A DNA stretch of 23,793 nt, taken from an uncultured Clostridia bacterium (GTDB taxonomy: Bacteria > Bacillota > Clostridia > Monoglobales > Monoglobaceae). Below the pieces are notes generated by a model that did no database searches, was not told the DNA's origin, and saw nothing but the letters and a program-made list of their open reading frames with translations. The DNA is taken from assembly GCA_934463175.1 (NCBI GenBank), contig CAKSIW010000043.1, positions 1-23,793 of the forward strand, in the 5' to 3' direction. The translations under genes and the position numbers were made by a program. Below, piece by piece: positions 1 to 8,509 of this stretch (the stretch's first letter is position 1; each line of letters opens with the position of its first letter).

Positions 1-478
1 GGTGGATTCACCGCAGGATCCGAACATAACGGCAACAATGAGAGTTGACGATTTGCACGAAGGCGATTTGATCAGATATTGCATTGATGTGAAGGGGTAT
101 CTGGCATATGTTGATTTATACTACAGGAGTGAGACCGGCACAAATGTCAAGTCTTGGGCAACAAGCTACAGAACGGGTGCAGGCTTGCGCAGAGGATATA
201 TATATGATATGTTCGATGACGGATATTATGTTTATTTCACCGATTCCAGAGATAAGAACGTTATGTCGGGAATAACATATGCCGATTGTGAGCTTGTTTT
301 GTCTTCAAGGTCATCTGCCGTGTATTACACATATGATGCGTCCGCAAGACAGGGGCAGGTTGTTAAGGGGGCAAACCCAACATCGCTGAGATCGTATAAT
401 GACACGGGAATGAATTGTTCGGAAATAATAATTCAGCAGAACTACGGAACAGCAATGGCTGTTTTGTGCATAGAGTAA
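1..478 (+). CDS. C-terminal fragment of a beta-rich, probably extracellular protein (5' cut by window edge)
   Basis: The reading frame is open from the first bases to the TAA at 476-478, so this is the tail of a longer gene. The GTG at position 2 is probably an internal Val codon. About 158 residues are visible. They are rich in Tyr, Thr, Ser and Asp in short alternating hydrophobic stretches (ending TAMAVLCIE), which suggests beta-strands. The pattern resembles the C-terminal beta domains that end large clostridial surface proteins, some of which carry S-layer homology repeats, but no SLH motif lies in the visible part. It is 12 nt upstream of a secreted-protein gene and in the same direction, so it is probably the preceding gene of the same operon. 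The function cannot be assigned. Confidence is high that it is coding and low for its role. Confidence 0.7.
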   Translation, partial: VDSPQDPNITATMRVDDLHEGDLIRYCIDVKGYLAYVDLYYRSETGTNVKSWATSYRTGAGLRRGYIYDMFDDGYYVYFTDSRDKNVMSGITYADCELVLSSRSSAVYYTYDASARQGQVVKGANPTSLRSYNDTGMNCSEIIIQQNYGTAMAVLCIE

Positions 479-490
479 GGGGGCGTTTGA

Positions 491-1702
491 ATGAAATTCA
501 GAAGAAGCTGTGCTTTGATTATGGCTGCAATTCTTTCGATGACCTGCTGTGCATATGCAAGAGCTGTCAGAACAGATCCGAAAAAGAATGCAGGCGTGAC
601 GGACAGAAGAAAACCGAATGATATAATATTTCAGGATTTCAACTCAACAGAAGGTTCTTTGCCGGAGGGAGTCAGCTCATCCGGAGGAACGGGAACTGTT
701 ACTGTTGAAAAATATGATGTGGGCAAAAAACTGAAAAAAGGCTGCTTGGTTTTGAATGACACGAGCCACACAAGTGAGTATACCGGTGTCAAGGCTGTTG
801 CGAATGTCGGAGAACAAAAGGGCTTGGTCGGCGTTGAGGTTCGTTATATGTATGACCTTGAAGAGGGAAGCGGAAGCACATATGCCTGCATGCTTGTCGA
901 GCTTTTTGATAAAGCCGGAAAGATAATTTCCGAATCTGTTATAGGTTCGGCTGACGGATTCACAAGATATAATGTCGGCGGCAAAGGACAGAAAAATATA
1001 GAAACAGCTAAGATTTTGCCGAACACATGGTATACCGTAAAGTGGATTATTGATTTTGATAAGCGTGAAGCGGATTATATTTTGCTCAATGAAGGCACAA
1101 ATACCCGCACGACTCTTATGAATGCAGATTTCTACAGTGCAGAAACAGGCGGAGAGCTGGCAAAGGTTTCAATGAAAACATCGGTGCACGGCGGAAAATA
1201 TGTTTATGACTATATCAGAATTTCATCTGAGACCGCGCGCCTTGAAGAGCTTGAGTCCGCAAACATCAAAAAGGGTGTTGAACAGGTGAAGATTGAGGCT
1301 CCTGCTTCAGCACCGAGAGAATCGGAAATTGCCATTTCGATGGACGGCAGGTATAAGTATACAACCGTACCGCCGTATGAAAAAGACGGAAAAGTTATGG
1401 TGACGGCAAAGAATCTGGCAGGATTTTTCAACATAGGGTATGAAAAATCCAAGAACGTATACATGCTTGGGTTGCCGACCGGCAAACTGAGCATAAAGAC
1501 AGGGACAAAGAATGAGGTCACGGGCAACAAAAAGGAGCTTCTGACTCTGACAGAGGAGTCGGGAGGGCAGCTTTTTGTTCCGATTCAGGATATCTGCGAT
1601 ATTTTGGGTTATAGGTGTGAATATGACAGTGAAAAGATGACAGTCACCGTGACCTGCAACGGTGCAGACGGTGAAAAGGAGGCGAACGGTGTTGAAAAAT
1701 AA
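491..1702 (+). CDS. Secreted protein with LamG-like domain and CuAO_N-like domain
   Basis: This is a 403-residue protein with a Sec signal peptide (MKFRRSCALIMAAILSM, probable cleavage after CAYA or ARA near residues 23-25). Residues about 40-245 look like a concanavalin/LamG-type beta-sandwich (starting IIFQDFNSTEGSLPEG, with WYTVKWIIDFD and a YDYIRISSE end), a fold often used for glycan binding. Residues about 285-395 resemble the copper amine oxidase N-terminal-like domain (ISMDGRYKYTTVPPYEKDGK ... LFVPIQDICDILGYRCEYD), a surface-associated domain in clostridia. No catalytic motif is apparent, so a substrate-binding or wall-associated partner of the downstream lyases is the best inference. 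The ATG has a G-rich ribosome binding site (GGGGG, 479-483). The 3' end overlaps the next gene by about 11-14 nt, suggesting translational coupling. Confidence 0.75.
   Translation: MKFRRSCALIMAAILSMTCCAYARAVRTDPKKNAGVTDRRKPNDIIFQDFNSTEGSLPEGVSSSGGTGTVTVEKYDVGKKLKKGCLVLNDTSHTSEYTGVKAVANVGEQKGLVGVEVRYMYDLEEGSGSTYACMLVELFDKAGKIISESVIGSADGFTRYNVGGKGQKNIETAKILPNTWYTVKWIIDFDKREADYILLNEGTNTRTTLMNADFYSAETGGELAKVSMKTSVHGGKYVYDYIRISSETARLEELESANIKKGVEQVKIEAPASAPRESEIAISMDGRYKYTTVPPYEKDGKVMVTAKNLAGFFNIGYEKSKNVYMLGLPTGKLSIKTGTKNEVTGNKKELLTLTEESGGQLFVPIQDICDILGYRCEYDSEKMTVTVTCNGADGEKEANGVEK
1674..1682 (+). promoter_or_regulatory. Ribosome binding site that fixes the start of the first lyase gene
   Basis: AAAAGGAGG lies inside the 3' end of the preceding gene. 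It is 6 nt before GTG 1689 and 9 nt before TTG 1692. It rules out the upstream in-frame GTG at 1662, which would add an Arg-rich stretch before the signal peptide. Confidence 0.8.
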
Positions 1703-4700
1703 AAGGTTTGTGAGCCTGATGGTGAGTGCGGCGGTTTTTGTAAGCAGCCTCGGTTCATTGGGAGTTGCTGCATATGCTGCTGACGAAAATGCGGACGGCG
1801 GTGAGGAAAGCTGGAATGTTGAATATAAGAGCAATGGCAGACAAACGCCGTTCAGACCGGGTGACGGATATGTTTCAAAACAGAATCCGCCGGATTTCCA
1901 GTGGCCGTATGTTGTCGAAGCAAAAAAGTATGACCTCATAGTTTGCAGCGACCCTGAACTGAAGGACATAAAATACAGCAAATATGGCTTGGAAAAAAAC
2001 ATTTATTCTTTCCCTGAAACATTTGATACAGGCGTGCATTATTACTGGGCAATGCGCTGGTCTGACGGAAGTAAAAACAGCGAGTGGTCGAATCCGAGGA
2101 GATTCAGAGTTGACCCCGAGGCATATGAGTTTGTTTATCCGGGTGCAGAGGCTGTTGCGCAAAGAATCCCTAAGGGACATCCAAGAATATACGCAACCCC
2201 TGATACCTTGGAGGAGGTCAGGGGATGGAAGGATACAAACGAAAAATCCCAGGCGGTTTACACCAATATTATCAACACCGCAAAGGCATATGTGGAAAGT
2301 GGCACAATCCCGTCAGAGCCTGTGAGAAAGCTGTCGGATAATGCTGTTCAGCAGGCAATTTATGACCAGGAGCTGCGCGGAGACGGCGGAACAATGTGTA
2401 AGACAGTTATAGGCTGCGCACTTGCGTATATGCTGACCGGTGATAAAGAAATCGGCAGATTCGGTGTTAAATGTCTTGTCGAGATGTCAAAGTGGGATAT
2501 TAACGGTGATACATCATACAAGACGCAGGATCAGCTTGCACGCAGAATTGCGTTTGAGGGTGCAATCGGATATGATTTGCTGAATGATTTGATTTCGGAA
2601 AGTGAAAAAAAGCAGATCCTTGATATGATTGTTGCAAGAACCAAGGTGATGGAGTATCTGCTGACTAAGCTTGAAAAAAGCGTTTACGATTCTCACGGCT
2701 GGACGGCATACGGATATATAGGCATAATTGCAATTGCTTTGTATGGCGACGTTCCTGAAGCTGAAGACTGGTTTAAGACTGTTCTGGACGGATATACCGC
2801 TGTTTTGCCGCCTTGGTCATATCAGGACGGGGGCTGGTCTCAGGGACCGGCGTATTGGCAATGGAGTGCGGATTCCAACAAGGAACTTATGGAGATTCTG
2901 GCATTAGGAAATCTCATAGATTTAAATCAGAAGGCATGGTCAAAAAATGAATACCTATGGATGCTGTATGTCTATCCGCCGGGTTCATGGGGCAGCTTCG
3001 GAGACGCGAGCGGACAGGACAAATCAAACACCAGCTATTCCGAGCCTGTCAGTGTTGCGGCGCGTCAGCTTGCGTTTGACAGAGAAAATAAAACACTAAA
3101 ATGGCTGATAAACGGTTGGGGCGGAACGAACGCTTTGGGCAGCGGATTTAAGGCATATTATTCTGCGGCAAAGACATATGATGTTGAGCCTGAAGCACCG
3201 ACTGCATATCCGCTGGCGCATGAGTTTGATGACATAGGCTGGGTTGTCATGACCAATGACCTTGTGGATCAAAACAGGATTCAGTGCACCTTCAAGTCAA
3301 GCCATTTTGGCTCATTCAATCATTCGCATGCAGATCAGAACAGCTTCTACATTCAGGCGTACGGTGAAAAGCTGGCTGTCAAAAGCGGATATTATGACGC
3401 ATATCATTCAAAGCATGACAGCGGATTTACACGTAAAACGGGGGCGCATAACAGCGTCACGATTGCAACGAACAAGGGGCAAAAAGATGATGATTTCACT
3501 GCAAAGGGTCAGTTGACCGGATTTCTGACTCAGGTTGACTTTGACATGGTTTCGGGAGATGCAACACCTGCATACAAAGGGCAGCTTGATAAGTTTGAGA
3601 GGTGTATGCTTTATATCCGACCCGATGTGTTTGTCGTTATTGATGAGCTTGACGCAAAGGATGAGTCAAAGGAGAGCTTTGAGTGGTGGCTTAATGCGGA
3701 AAGCGACATAAAAACATATGATGACGGAACAGGTGCCAGACTTCAGCAAGGGGCTGCCGTTCTGGATGCAAAGGTTCAGTATCCGCGCAAGGTTACAACT
3801 TATTACAACGATACATTTGCGCTTTCTGACATGAAGGAATATCTTGCAGAAGGTAATTTTAAAGATTCAAATGTGCAGAAACGTGTTTGGTTTGAAACAG
3901 AAAAGACCGACAGGACAAAAATGGTTGTGACGATGGATGTTCACAAGGAGCAGGATTCCGCAAGGTATATAGATACCGAATACTATGATGACTATACAAA
4001 AATGACTTTTGAGGACGGTACGGTTGTTCTCGTGAATCTGAAAAATCCGGGGACATTGATAACAACAAAGGAGGGTATCACATTTGACGGTACTGCGGTG
4101 GTGTATAATGACAACTCAATAATGCTTGCACTGGGAACGGTTTTGAAATGGGGCAGCAAAACCCTGATAAAGTGTGAGGACAGGGCATCAGTTGTGATGG
4201 GAAATGATGAGCTTAGCATTTCCTCCTACACCGATCAGAAAATCTCAATAGATACTGATAATGACTATGTTAGCGGCATTGAAAATGTCTCCAACTACAG
4301 CGGTCATGAGATTTCAGAAGCATATGGCATATCAATGGAAAAGGGTATGCTGAAAACTGAACCTGAAAGTGATAAATCCGACAAGAGCGATGATTCAGAA
4401 CAGAAAGAAGCTGTTGTTGACAGTCAGGCTGAAGGTGTTACGTTCACATTGGATCGAGATAACTATATGCTTATGCTGAACGGTAAAAAGATTGAGCCTG
4501 AACTGACACAAGGTACTTTACGCGTTAAGATTGAAGGAGAGGACACCAAGGAGTATACGCTGGACGGCTATACTTTAAGAGACGGAACAAAATCTTTGAG
4601 CGGCAAGATAGTAATGGATGGCAAAAAGTATATTGTCAAGAATGTGAGCCAAGGGCTGTACTTTGGCGGTCTTGCACCGGGGGCAATAAAGTCGCTGAAG

Positions 4701-5210
4701 GAAATAAGCGTTTCCACGGACAAAACAGACAATGAAATTGTTCTTGAAAAGGTTGCGACAAATGAACTGAAGGTTAATGTGACCGGTGAGCATGAAAATG
4801 TGAAAAACAGCGCAACCGTATTCATTGAGGCGGAGGATGCGGTCTTAATGGAAAGCGGTCAGGTGTATAATACCAGACAGTTCCTTTCAGGGGGAGCGGG
4901 TGTTACAAAGCATGATAAGGAAGGAACCATGCTTGAATATAACATCACTGTTCCGGAGGACGGCGATTACAGTATTGCTCTGAAATATGTTGCTTGGCTT
5001 GAGGGCGGCGCACTGCGTGATGTGAGCATAGACGGTAAGGTATATCAGATTTTGCTGCCGCAGACTGTATCGTGGGGAGCCGATCCAAATGATTGGGTTG
5101 CTGCGGTGACGGAAAACACGATACATTTGAAGGCAGGAACATATTCAATGTATATTGAAGCTGCATCAGGGTCATGGAATCTTGACTGGATTGCTTTAAC
5201 AAAGAAATAA
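1689..5210 (+). CDS. Secreted DUF4962/heparinase II-III family polysaccharide lyase with C-terminal CBM-like module
   Basis: A predicted secreted lyase of about 1170 residues acting on uronic-acid polysaccharide by beta-elimination. Numbering is from TTG 1692; GTG 1689 is equally possible. A signal peptide ends at AYA near residue 29. Residues about 38-145 form the DUF4962 fibronectin-like N-terminus (NPPDFQWPY, YYWAMRW). Residues about 160-490 are the alpha/alpha toroid with candidate catalytic His335 (DSHGW) and Tyr388 (GPAYW). Residues about 500-800 are the heparinase II/III beta-sandwich with H544-x-H546-x-D548 (NHSHADQNSF) and His586 (AHNSV). A Ser/Asp-rich linker encoded near 4365-4440 precedes a further beta region, and the last 130 residues are a CBM35/CBM6-like jelly roll. 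The residue aligned with the heparinase II metal ligand Asp425 is Lys (AVKSGYY). The substrate is unknown; glycosaminoglycan-like or other uronans are possible. Confidence 0.88.
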   Translation: MLKNKRFVSLMVSAAVFVSSLGSLGVAAYAADENADGGEESWNVEYKSNGRQTPFRPGDGYVSKQNPPDFQWPYVVEAKKYDLIVCSDPELKDIKYSKYGLEKNIYSFPETFDTGVHYYWAMRWSDGSKNSEWSNPRRFRVDPEAYEFVYPGAEAVAQRIPKGHPRIYATPDTLEEVRGWKDTNEKSQAVYTNIINTAKAYVESGTIPSEPVRKLSDNAVQQAIYDQELRGDGGTMCKTVIGCALAYMLTGDKEIGRFGVKCLVEMSKWDINGDTSYKTQDQLARRIAFEGAIGYDLLNDLISESEKKQILDMIVARTKVMEYLLTKLEKSVYDSHGWTAYGYIGIIAIALYGDVPEAEDWFKTVLDGYTAVLPPWSYQDGGWSQGPAYWQWSADSNKELMEILALGNLIDLNQKAWSKNEYLWMLYVYPPGSWGSFGDASGQDKSNTSYSEPVSVAARQLAFDRENKTLKWLINGWGGTNALGSGFKAYYSAAKTYDVEPEAPTAYPLAHEFDDIGWVVMTNDLVDQNRIQCTFKSSHFGSFNHSHADQNSFYIQAYGEKLAVKSGYYDAYHSKHDSGFTRKTGAHNSVTIATNKGQKDDDFTAKGQLTGFLTQVDFDMVSGDATPAYKGQLDKFERCMLYIRPDVFVVIDELDAKDESKESFEWWLNAESDIKTYDDGTGARLQQGAAVLDAKVQYPRKVTTYYNDTFALSDMKEYLAEGNFKDSNVQKRVWFETEKTDRTKMVVTMDVHKEQDSARYIDTEYYDDYTKMTFEDGTVVLVNLKNPGTLITTKEGITFDGTAVVYNDNSIMLALGTVLKWGSKTLIKCEDRASVVMGNDELSISSYTDQKISIDTDNDYVSGIENVSNYSGHEISEAYGISMEKGMLKTEPESDKSDKSDDSEQKEAVVDSQAEGVTFTLDRDNYMLMLNGKKIEPELTQGTLRVKIEGEDTKEYTLDGYTLRDGTKSLSGKIVMDGKKYIVKNVSQGLYFGGLAPGAIKSLKEISVSTDKTDNEIVLEKVATNELKVNVTGEHENVKNSATVFIEAEDAVLMESGQVYNTRQFLSGGAGVTKHDKEGTMLEYNITVPEDGDYSIALKYVAWLEGGALRDVSIDGKVYQILLPQTVSWGADPNDWVAAVTENTIHLKAGTYSMYIEAASGSWNLDWIALTKK
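4818..5207 (+). repeat. Duplicated CBM-like module, copy 1
   Basis: This encodes the last 130 residues of the first lyase, from VFIEAED to LTKK. It matches the 130-residue C-terminus of the next lyase (8073-8462) at 82 of 130 positions by hand count, with no gaps. Conserved landmarks are GGAG-x-TKHD, PEDGDY, ALKYVAWL, WGADP and WNLDWIA. The last of these is typical of the closing strand of CBM6/CBM35-like galactose-binding jelly rolls. Confidence 0.85.
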
Positions 5211-5213
5211 TAT

Positions 5214-5253
5214 AAAGAGAGGCTGCCGTGAATTAATTGAGCGGCAGTCTCTT
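5214..5253 (+). terminator. Bulged hairpin between the first two lyase genes, possible weak terminator or mRNA-stability element
   Basis: AAGAGA-GG-CTGCCG (5215-5228) pairs with CGGCAGTCTCTT (5242-5253), leaving a two-base GG bulge and a 13-nt AT-rich loop. The downstream stretch (TTGGTTTATT) is only moderately T-rich and no new promoter is evident before 5274. Partial termination or transcript processing that lowers the second lyase relative to the first is as likely as full termination. Confidence 0.5.
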
Positions 5254-5265
5254 GGTTTATTCATT

Positions 5266-5274
5266 AAGAGAGGG
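5266..5274 (+). promoter_or_regulatory. Ribosome binding site with an ambiguous start (GTG 5274 or CTG 5283)
   Basis: AAGAGAGGG overlaps the first base of GTG 5274, which is too close for normal initiation. It sits 8 nt before an in-frame CTG at 5283 that would give a clean signal peptide, MKRFLILMLCISFVL. The nearby leader GTGTTTGAA-CTG-AAA closely resembles the leader GCGTTTGA-ATG-AAA before the gene at 491. Confidence 0.55.
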
Positions 5275-8200
5275 TGTTTGAACTGAAAAGATTTTTGATT
5301 TTAATGCTTTGTATATCCTTTGTTTTGAGCTGTATCAGCGTTCAAGGACATGCGCAGAGTGAAATTCTTGTTCCGGAGTCTGCTGCTCCGCCATATATGC
5401 CGCCTGCCGGCGAGCATCCGAGAGTTTATTTCAGAAAATGTGACATTCCAAGAATTTTGGAAAATATGGAAAATGAGGAAAACGTCTATGCAAAGGAGCG
5501 TTTTTTTGAGATTTGCAAACAGGAGCTGTCAGCCGGCGAAGTTTACGTTGGCGGAGTCTTGCAGAGAATAATGGCCAAGGCTTTTTATTACAGTCTGTTT
5601 GGAAATGAGAAATATGGACGTGAGGCAATTGAAGCAACACTGAAAACGGCAGTGTGGAATGATATAGGTGCTGCAACAGACAGCACGAGACGCTATGGAG
5701 CCTGCATTGAAGCCCTTGCAGTGACTTATGACTGGTGTTATGATTTGCTGACTGAGGAAGAAAAAGAACGCATGATAGATATTGCCACGGAATGGGCAAA
5801 GTGTATGGAAATCGGCTGGCCTCCTAAAAAACAGGGCTCATTGGTCGGACACGGGGCGGAGGCTCAGCTTTTGCGCGACGAGTTGGCTTTTGCAATCGCA
5901 ACGTTTGATGAGAGACCTGATTTTTGGAACTACATAGGCGGTAAATTCTATGAAAAATATGTTCCTGAGCGTCAATGGCATCTGAAGTCACAAATAAATC
6001 ATCAGGGAAATGACTACGGTTCATATCGAAATCTTTATTCAGGGTATGCGTGGCTTTTGATTGTTGGTATGGGTGCGCCTGAACCGTACAGTGGTTATTA
6101 CGTTGGAACTCATGCATACAGTCATAAGATATATGCAAGGAGACCTGACGGAATGCTTTTTTTCAACGGCGATATGTATGAAACAGAGCAGATGAATTAT
6201 AACCATGGGGGCGTTGAGGAGTGCCTGATTGAGGTTGCATGTTCAAAAGATCCTTTGGTGAAAGGTGAATTGTTCAGAGTGAGCAGAGATGCAACAAAAG
6301 ATGGGAACTTTAAAACCGATCAGACGGTGGGACCGGTGAAATGGCTTCTCTTCAATCAGCCGCAGGTAAAACACAGTTCAAGAGAAAGTATGCCGCTTTC
6401 ATATTATTTCGGGTCACCTATGGGTGTTATGTATGCACGGACGGGCTGGCAGGAAGGAATTGAAGCACCTGTTGCCATTGCAGAAATGAAGGTTGGGGAG
6501 TATTGGTTCGGCAATCATCAGCATAAGGACGCAGGAGCGTTCCAACTGTACTATAAAGGACCGCTTGCTACAGATTCGGGAATTTATATGGACGGTGTAA
6601 CATATGGGTCGCCCGATCATAATAATTACACCATGCAGTCTGTTGCACACAATACAATTTTGGTTTATGACCCGAACGAGGAAAAGCTTGATTTTGCCAA
6701 TAATCAGGTTAATGACGGCGGTCAGCGGTGGCCAATGGGTGTTATGCAAACAAATTATAATAATATTATTTCTGATCCGCAGCATCATCGTGCAAGCGTT
6801 GAGGCAGAGGAAATAGATCCGGAAAATCCTATGAAACCGCAGTATTCTTATCTGAAAGGAGATATAACAAACGCATATTCTGATAAAGTGAGTGAGTTTA
6901 AGCGCTCATTCATGTTCTTGAATTTTGAGGATGAAAAAATACCTGCTGCGCTGATTGTTTTTGATAAACTTGCGGTGTCGGATGCAGATTTTGAGAAGGC
7001 ATGGCTGCTTCACGGTCAAAGCAGACCTGAAATAGGCGGGTCAAGGATAGTGTGGCGGTCAAACGAATTTAAAAAAGAAGATTCAAGCAAGAGATATACG
7101 GGGAAAATGGTACAGGACATTCTTCTGCCGCAAAAGGGCAGCTTTAAACTGAATCTTGCAAGTGATGAAGTACAGGGGTGGAATACTGTCAGGGGGGTGG
7201 ACTATACGCATCCTCAAAAATCAGCAACGCGTGAGGAAAACACGTATCGTCTTGAAATATCGCCGTCGGAGAATGAAAGATTAAATTATTTTCTTAATGT
7301 AATGCAAGTGACAGATGAAGGCAACGAGGAATACTTTGTTCCTGAATTGATTGAAACAGACGATTTTTACGGTGTGAAAATATCTGACAGAGTTGTTTTG
7401 TTTTCAAAGACGGGAAAAAAGGTTTCCCCAAAAACAGCATTTAAAACTGAAAAAGGATTAAAATACATAATCTGCGATATAAAGCCGGGGGTATATCAGC
7501 TATCTTCGTCAGAAAATGTGTGGTGCGAAAATGTTAGTGATGGCGGAGGCGTTCTCAGTTTTACAGCACAGGGCAATGAGACTGCGTTTGAGAGAACGGA
7601 AATGGCTGCAAAAGAAAATGAGGAAATAAGAACACCGAGCCCGGAACAGACAGTGATTGTTAAGCTTGACGGAAATCTTGTAGGGTTATGCGTCAGACCG
7701 GAAATTATTAATGGCAAGCTGATGGTTTCTGCAAATGACTTGGCTGACGCAATGGGACTCAAAGCATCAGAGATTGACGGAGGCTATGCTTATGTTGATG
7801 ACAAGCAGAAAATAGGTGTTATTGTCAAATTAAATGAAAAAAATATGTATGTGAATGATGTCCCGACAGAACTGACGAATGAGTCTTATTTCAGAGACGG
7901 AGAACTGATTGTTGAGTTAAGAACATTTGCGGAGGCATTTAATTGTATTGTTAATTGGGATGTGACTTCGTTTGGCGCATATGTTATATCAGATCCCCCG
8001 ATTGATATAAACGCCGAAAAGCTCGGGCTTCACGTTGCTGAAAGCCACGAGGAAGTTAAGAAAAAGGCAGATGTGTTTGTTGAAGCAGAGGACGCGTTTG
8101 AAATCGGAAGCGGAAGCGTGTATGACTCAAGAAAGTTTATGTCGGGCGGAGCAGGGATAACAAAACATGATACGGAAGGAACTTCATTAAAGTATAAGGT

Positions 8201-8465
8201 TGAAATCCCTGAGGACGGCGACTACAGAGTTGCACTAAAGTATGTGGCATGGCTTGATGACGGAGCATTGCGTGTTTTAGAGATGGACGGAAAAAAATAT
8301 CAGCTTGCACTGCCGAAAACCGATTCATGGGGAGCCGATCCGTTGGATTGGAGAGCTGTCGTATCTGACGAAACAATTCATTTGAATGCGGGAATCTATG
8401 AGATGAGTATAACGGCAATAAAAAACATGTGGAATCTTGATTGGATTGCTTTTATCAAAAAATAA
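5274..8465 (+). CDS. Secreted heparinase II-like (PL21-type) lyase with CuAO_N-like and CBM-like modules
   Basis: A 1063-residue secreted protein (numbered from GTG 5274; CTG 5283 is an alternative start). The signal peptide is followed by an alpha/alpha toroid (about 35-380), a heparinase II/III beta-sandwich (about 385-690), a CuAO_N-like domain (about 790-895) and the CBM-like jelly roll (about 934-1063). Candidate catalytic residues are His193, Glu196 and Tyr248 (VGHGAEAQ, NDYGSY). Metal-site candidates are His415 and His417 (GNHQHKDAG), Asp434 (ATDSGIY) and His459 (VAHNT). The H-x2-E, H-to-Y (55) and H-to-D (17) spacings equal those I recall for Pedobacter heparinus heparinase II (His202/Glu205/Tyr257; His408/Asp425), so heparin/heparan-sulfate-like lyase activity is a strong family-level inference. 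Other uronans remain possible. Confidence 0.88.
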   Translation: MFELKRFLILMLCISFVLSCISVQGHAQSEILVPESAAPPYMPPAGEHPRVYFRKCDIPRILENMENEENVYAKERFFEICKQELSAGEVYVGGVLQRIMAKAFYYSLFGNEKYGREAIEATLKTAVWNDIGAATDSTRRYGACIEALAVTYDWCYDLLTEEEKERMIDIATEWAKCMEIGWPPKKQGSLVGHGAEAQLLRDELAFAIATFDERPDFWNYIGGKFYEKYVPERQWHLKSQINHQGNDYGSYRNLYSGYAWLLIVGMGAPEPYSGYYVGTHAYSHKIYARRPDGMLFFNGDMYETEQMNYNHGGVEECLIEVACSKDPLVKGELFRVSRDATKDGNFKTDQTVGPVKWLLFNQPQVKHSSRESMPLSYYFGSPMGVMYARTGWQEGIEAPVAIAEMKVGEYWFGNHQHKDAGAFQLYYKGPLATDSGIYMDGVTYGSPDHNNYTMQSVAHNTILVYDPNEEKLDFANNQVNDGGQRWPMGVMQTNYNNIISDPQHHRASVEAEEIDPENPMKPQYSYLKGDITNAYSDKVSEFKRSFMFLNFEDEKIPAALIVFDKLAVSDADFEKAWLLHGQSRPEIGGSRIVWRSNEFKKEDSSKRYTGKMVQDILLPQKGSFKLNLASDEVQGWNTVRGVDYTHPQKSATREENTYRLEISPSENERLNYFLNVMQVTDEGNEEYFVPELIETDDFYGVKISDRVVLFSKTGKKVSPKTAFKTEKGLKYIICDIKPGVYQLSSSENVWCENVSDGGGVLSFTAQGNETAFERTEMAAKENEEIRTPSPEQTVIVKLDGNLVGLCVRPEIINGKLMVSANDLADAMGLKASEIDGGYAYVDDKQKIGVIVKLNEKNMYVNDVPTELTNESYFRDGELIVELRTFAEAFNCIVNWDVTSFGAYVISDPPIDINAEKLGLHVAESHEEVKKKADVFVEAEDAFEIGSGSVYDSRKFMSGGAGITKHDTEGTSLKYKVEIPEDGDYRVALKYVAWLDDGALRVLEMDGKKYQLALPKTDSWGADPLDWRAVVSDETIHLNAGIYEMSITAIKNMWNLDWIAFIKK
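8073..8462 (+). repeat. Duplicated CBM-like module, copy 2
   Basis: This encodes the last 130 residues of the second lyase, from VFVEAED to FIKK, with the same length as copy 1 at 4818-5207 and about 63 percent identity. The two enzymes otherwise belong to different heparinase II/III subtypes, so this module seems to have been exchanged between neighbours. Confidence 0.85.
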
Positions 8466-8509
8466 AAATGGCAGGTTTTTGAATAACTATTGAGACGGGA
8501 GGATATTTT

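Noticed and set aside
491..570. Lipoprotein signal in the LamG/CuAO_N protein because of the two Cys near the signal peptide end
   Set aside because: The residues before Cys (LSMTC) do not fit a lipobox; a normal signal peptidase site follows at AYA or ARA.
1307..2002. Long minus-strand open frame of 231 codons opposite the end of the LamG/CuAO_N gene and the start of the first lyase
   Set aside because: It lies opposite two genes with clear domains and signal peptides, has no ribosome binding site, and its translation is low-complexity without recognisable motifs.
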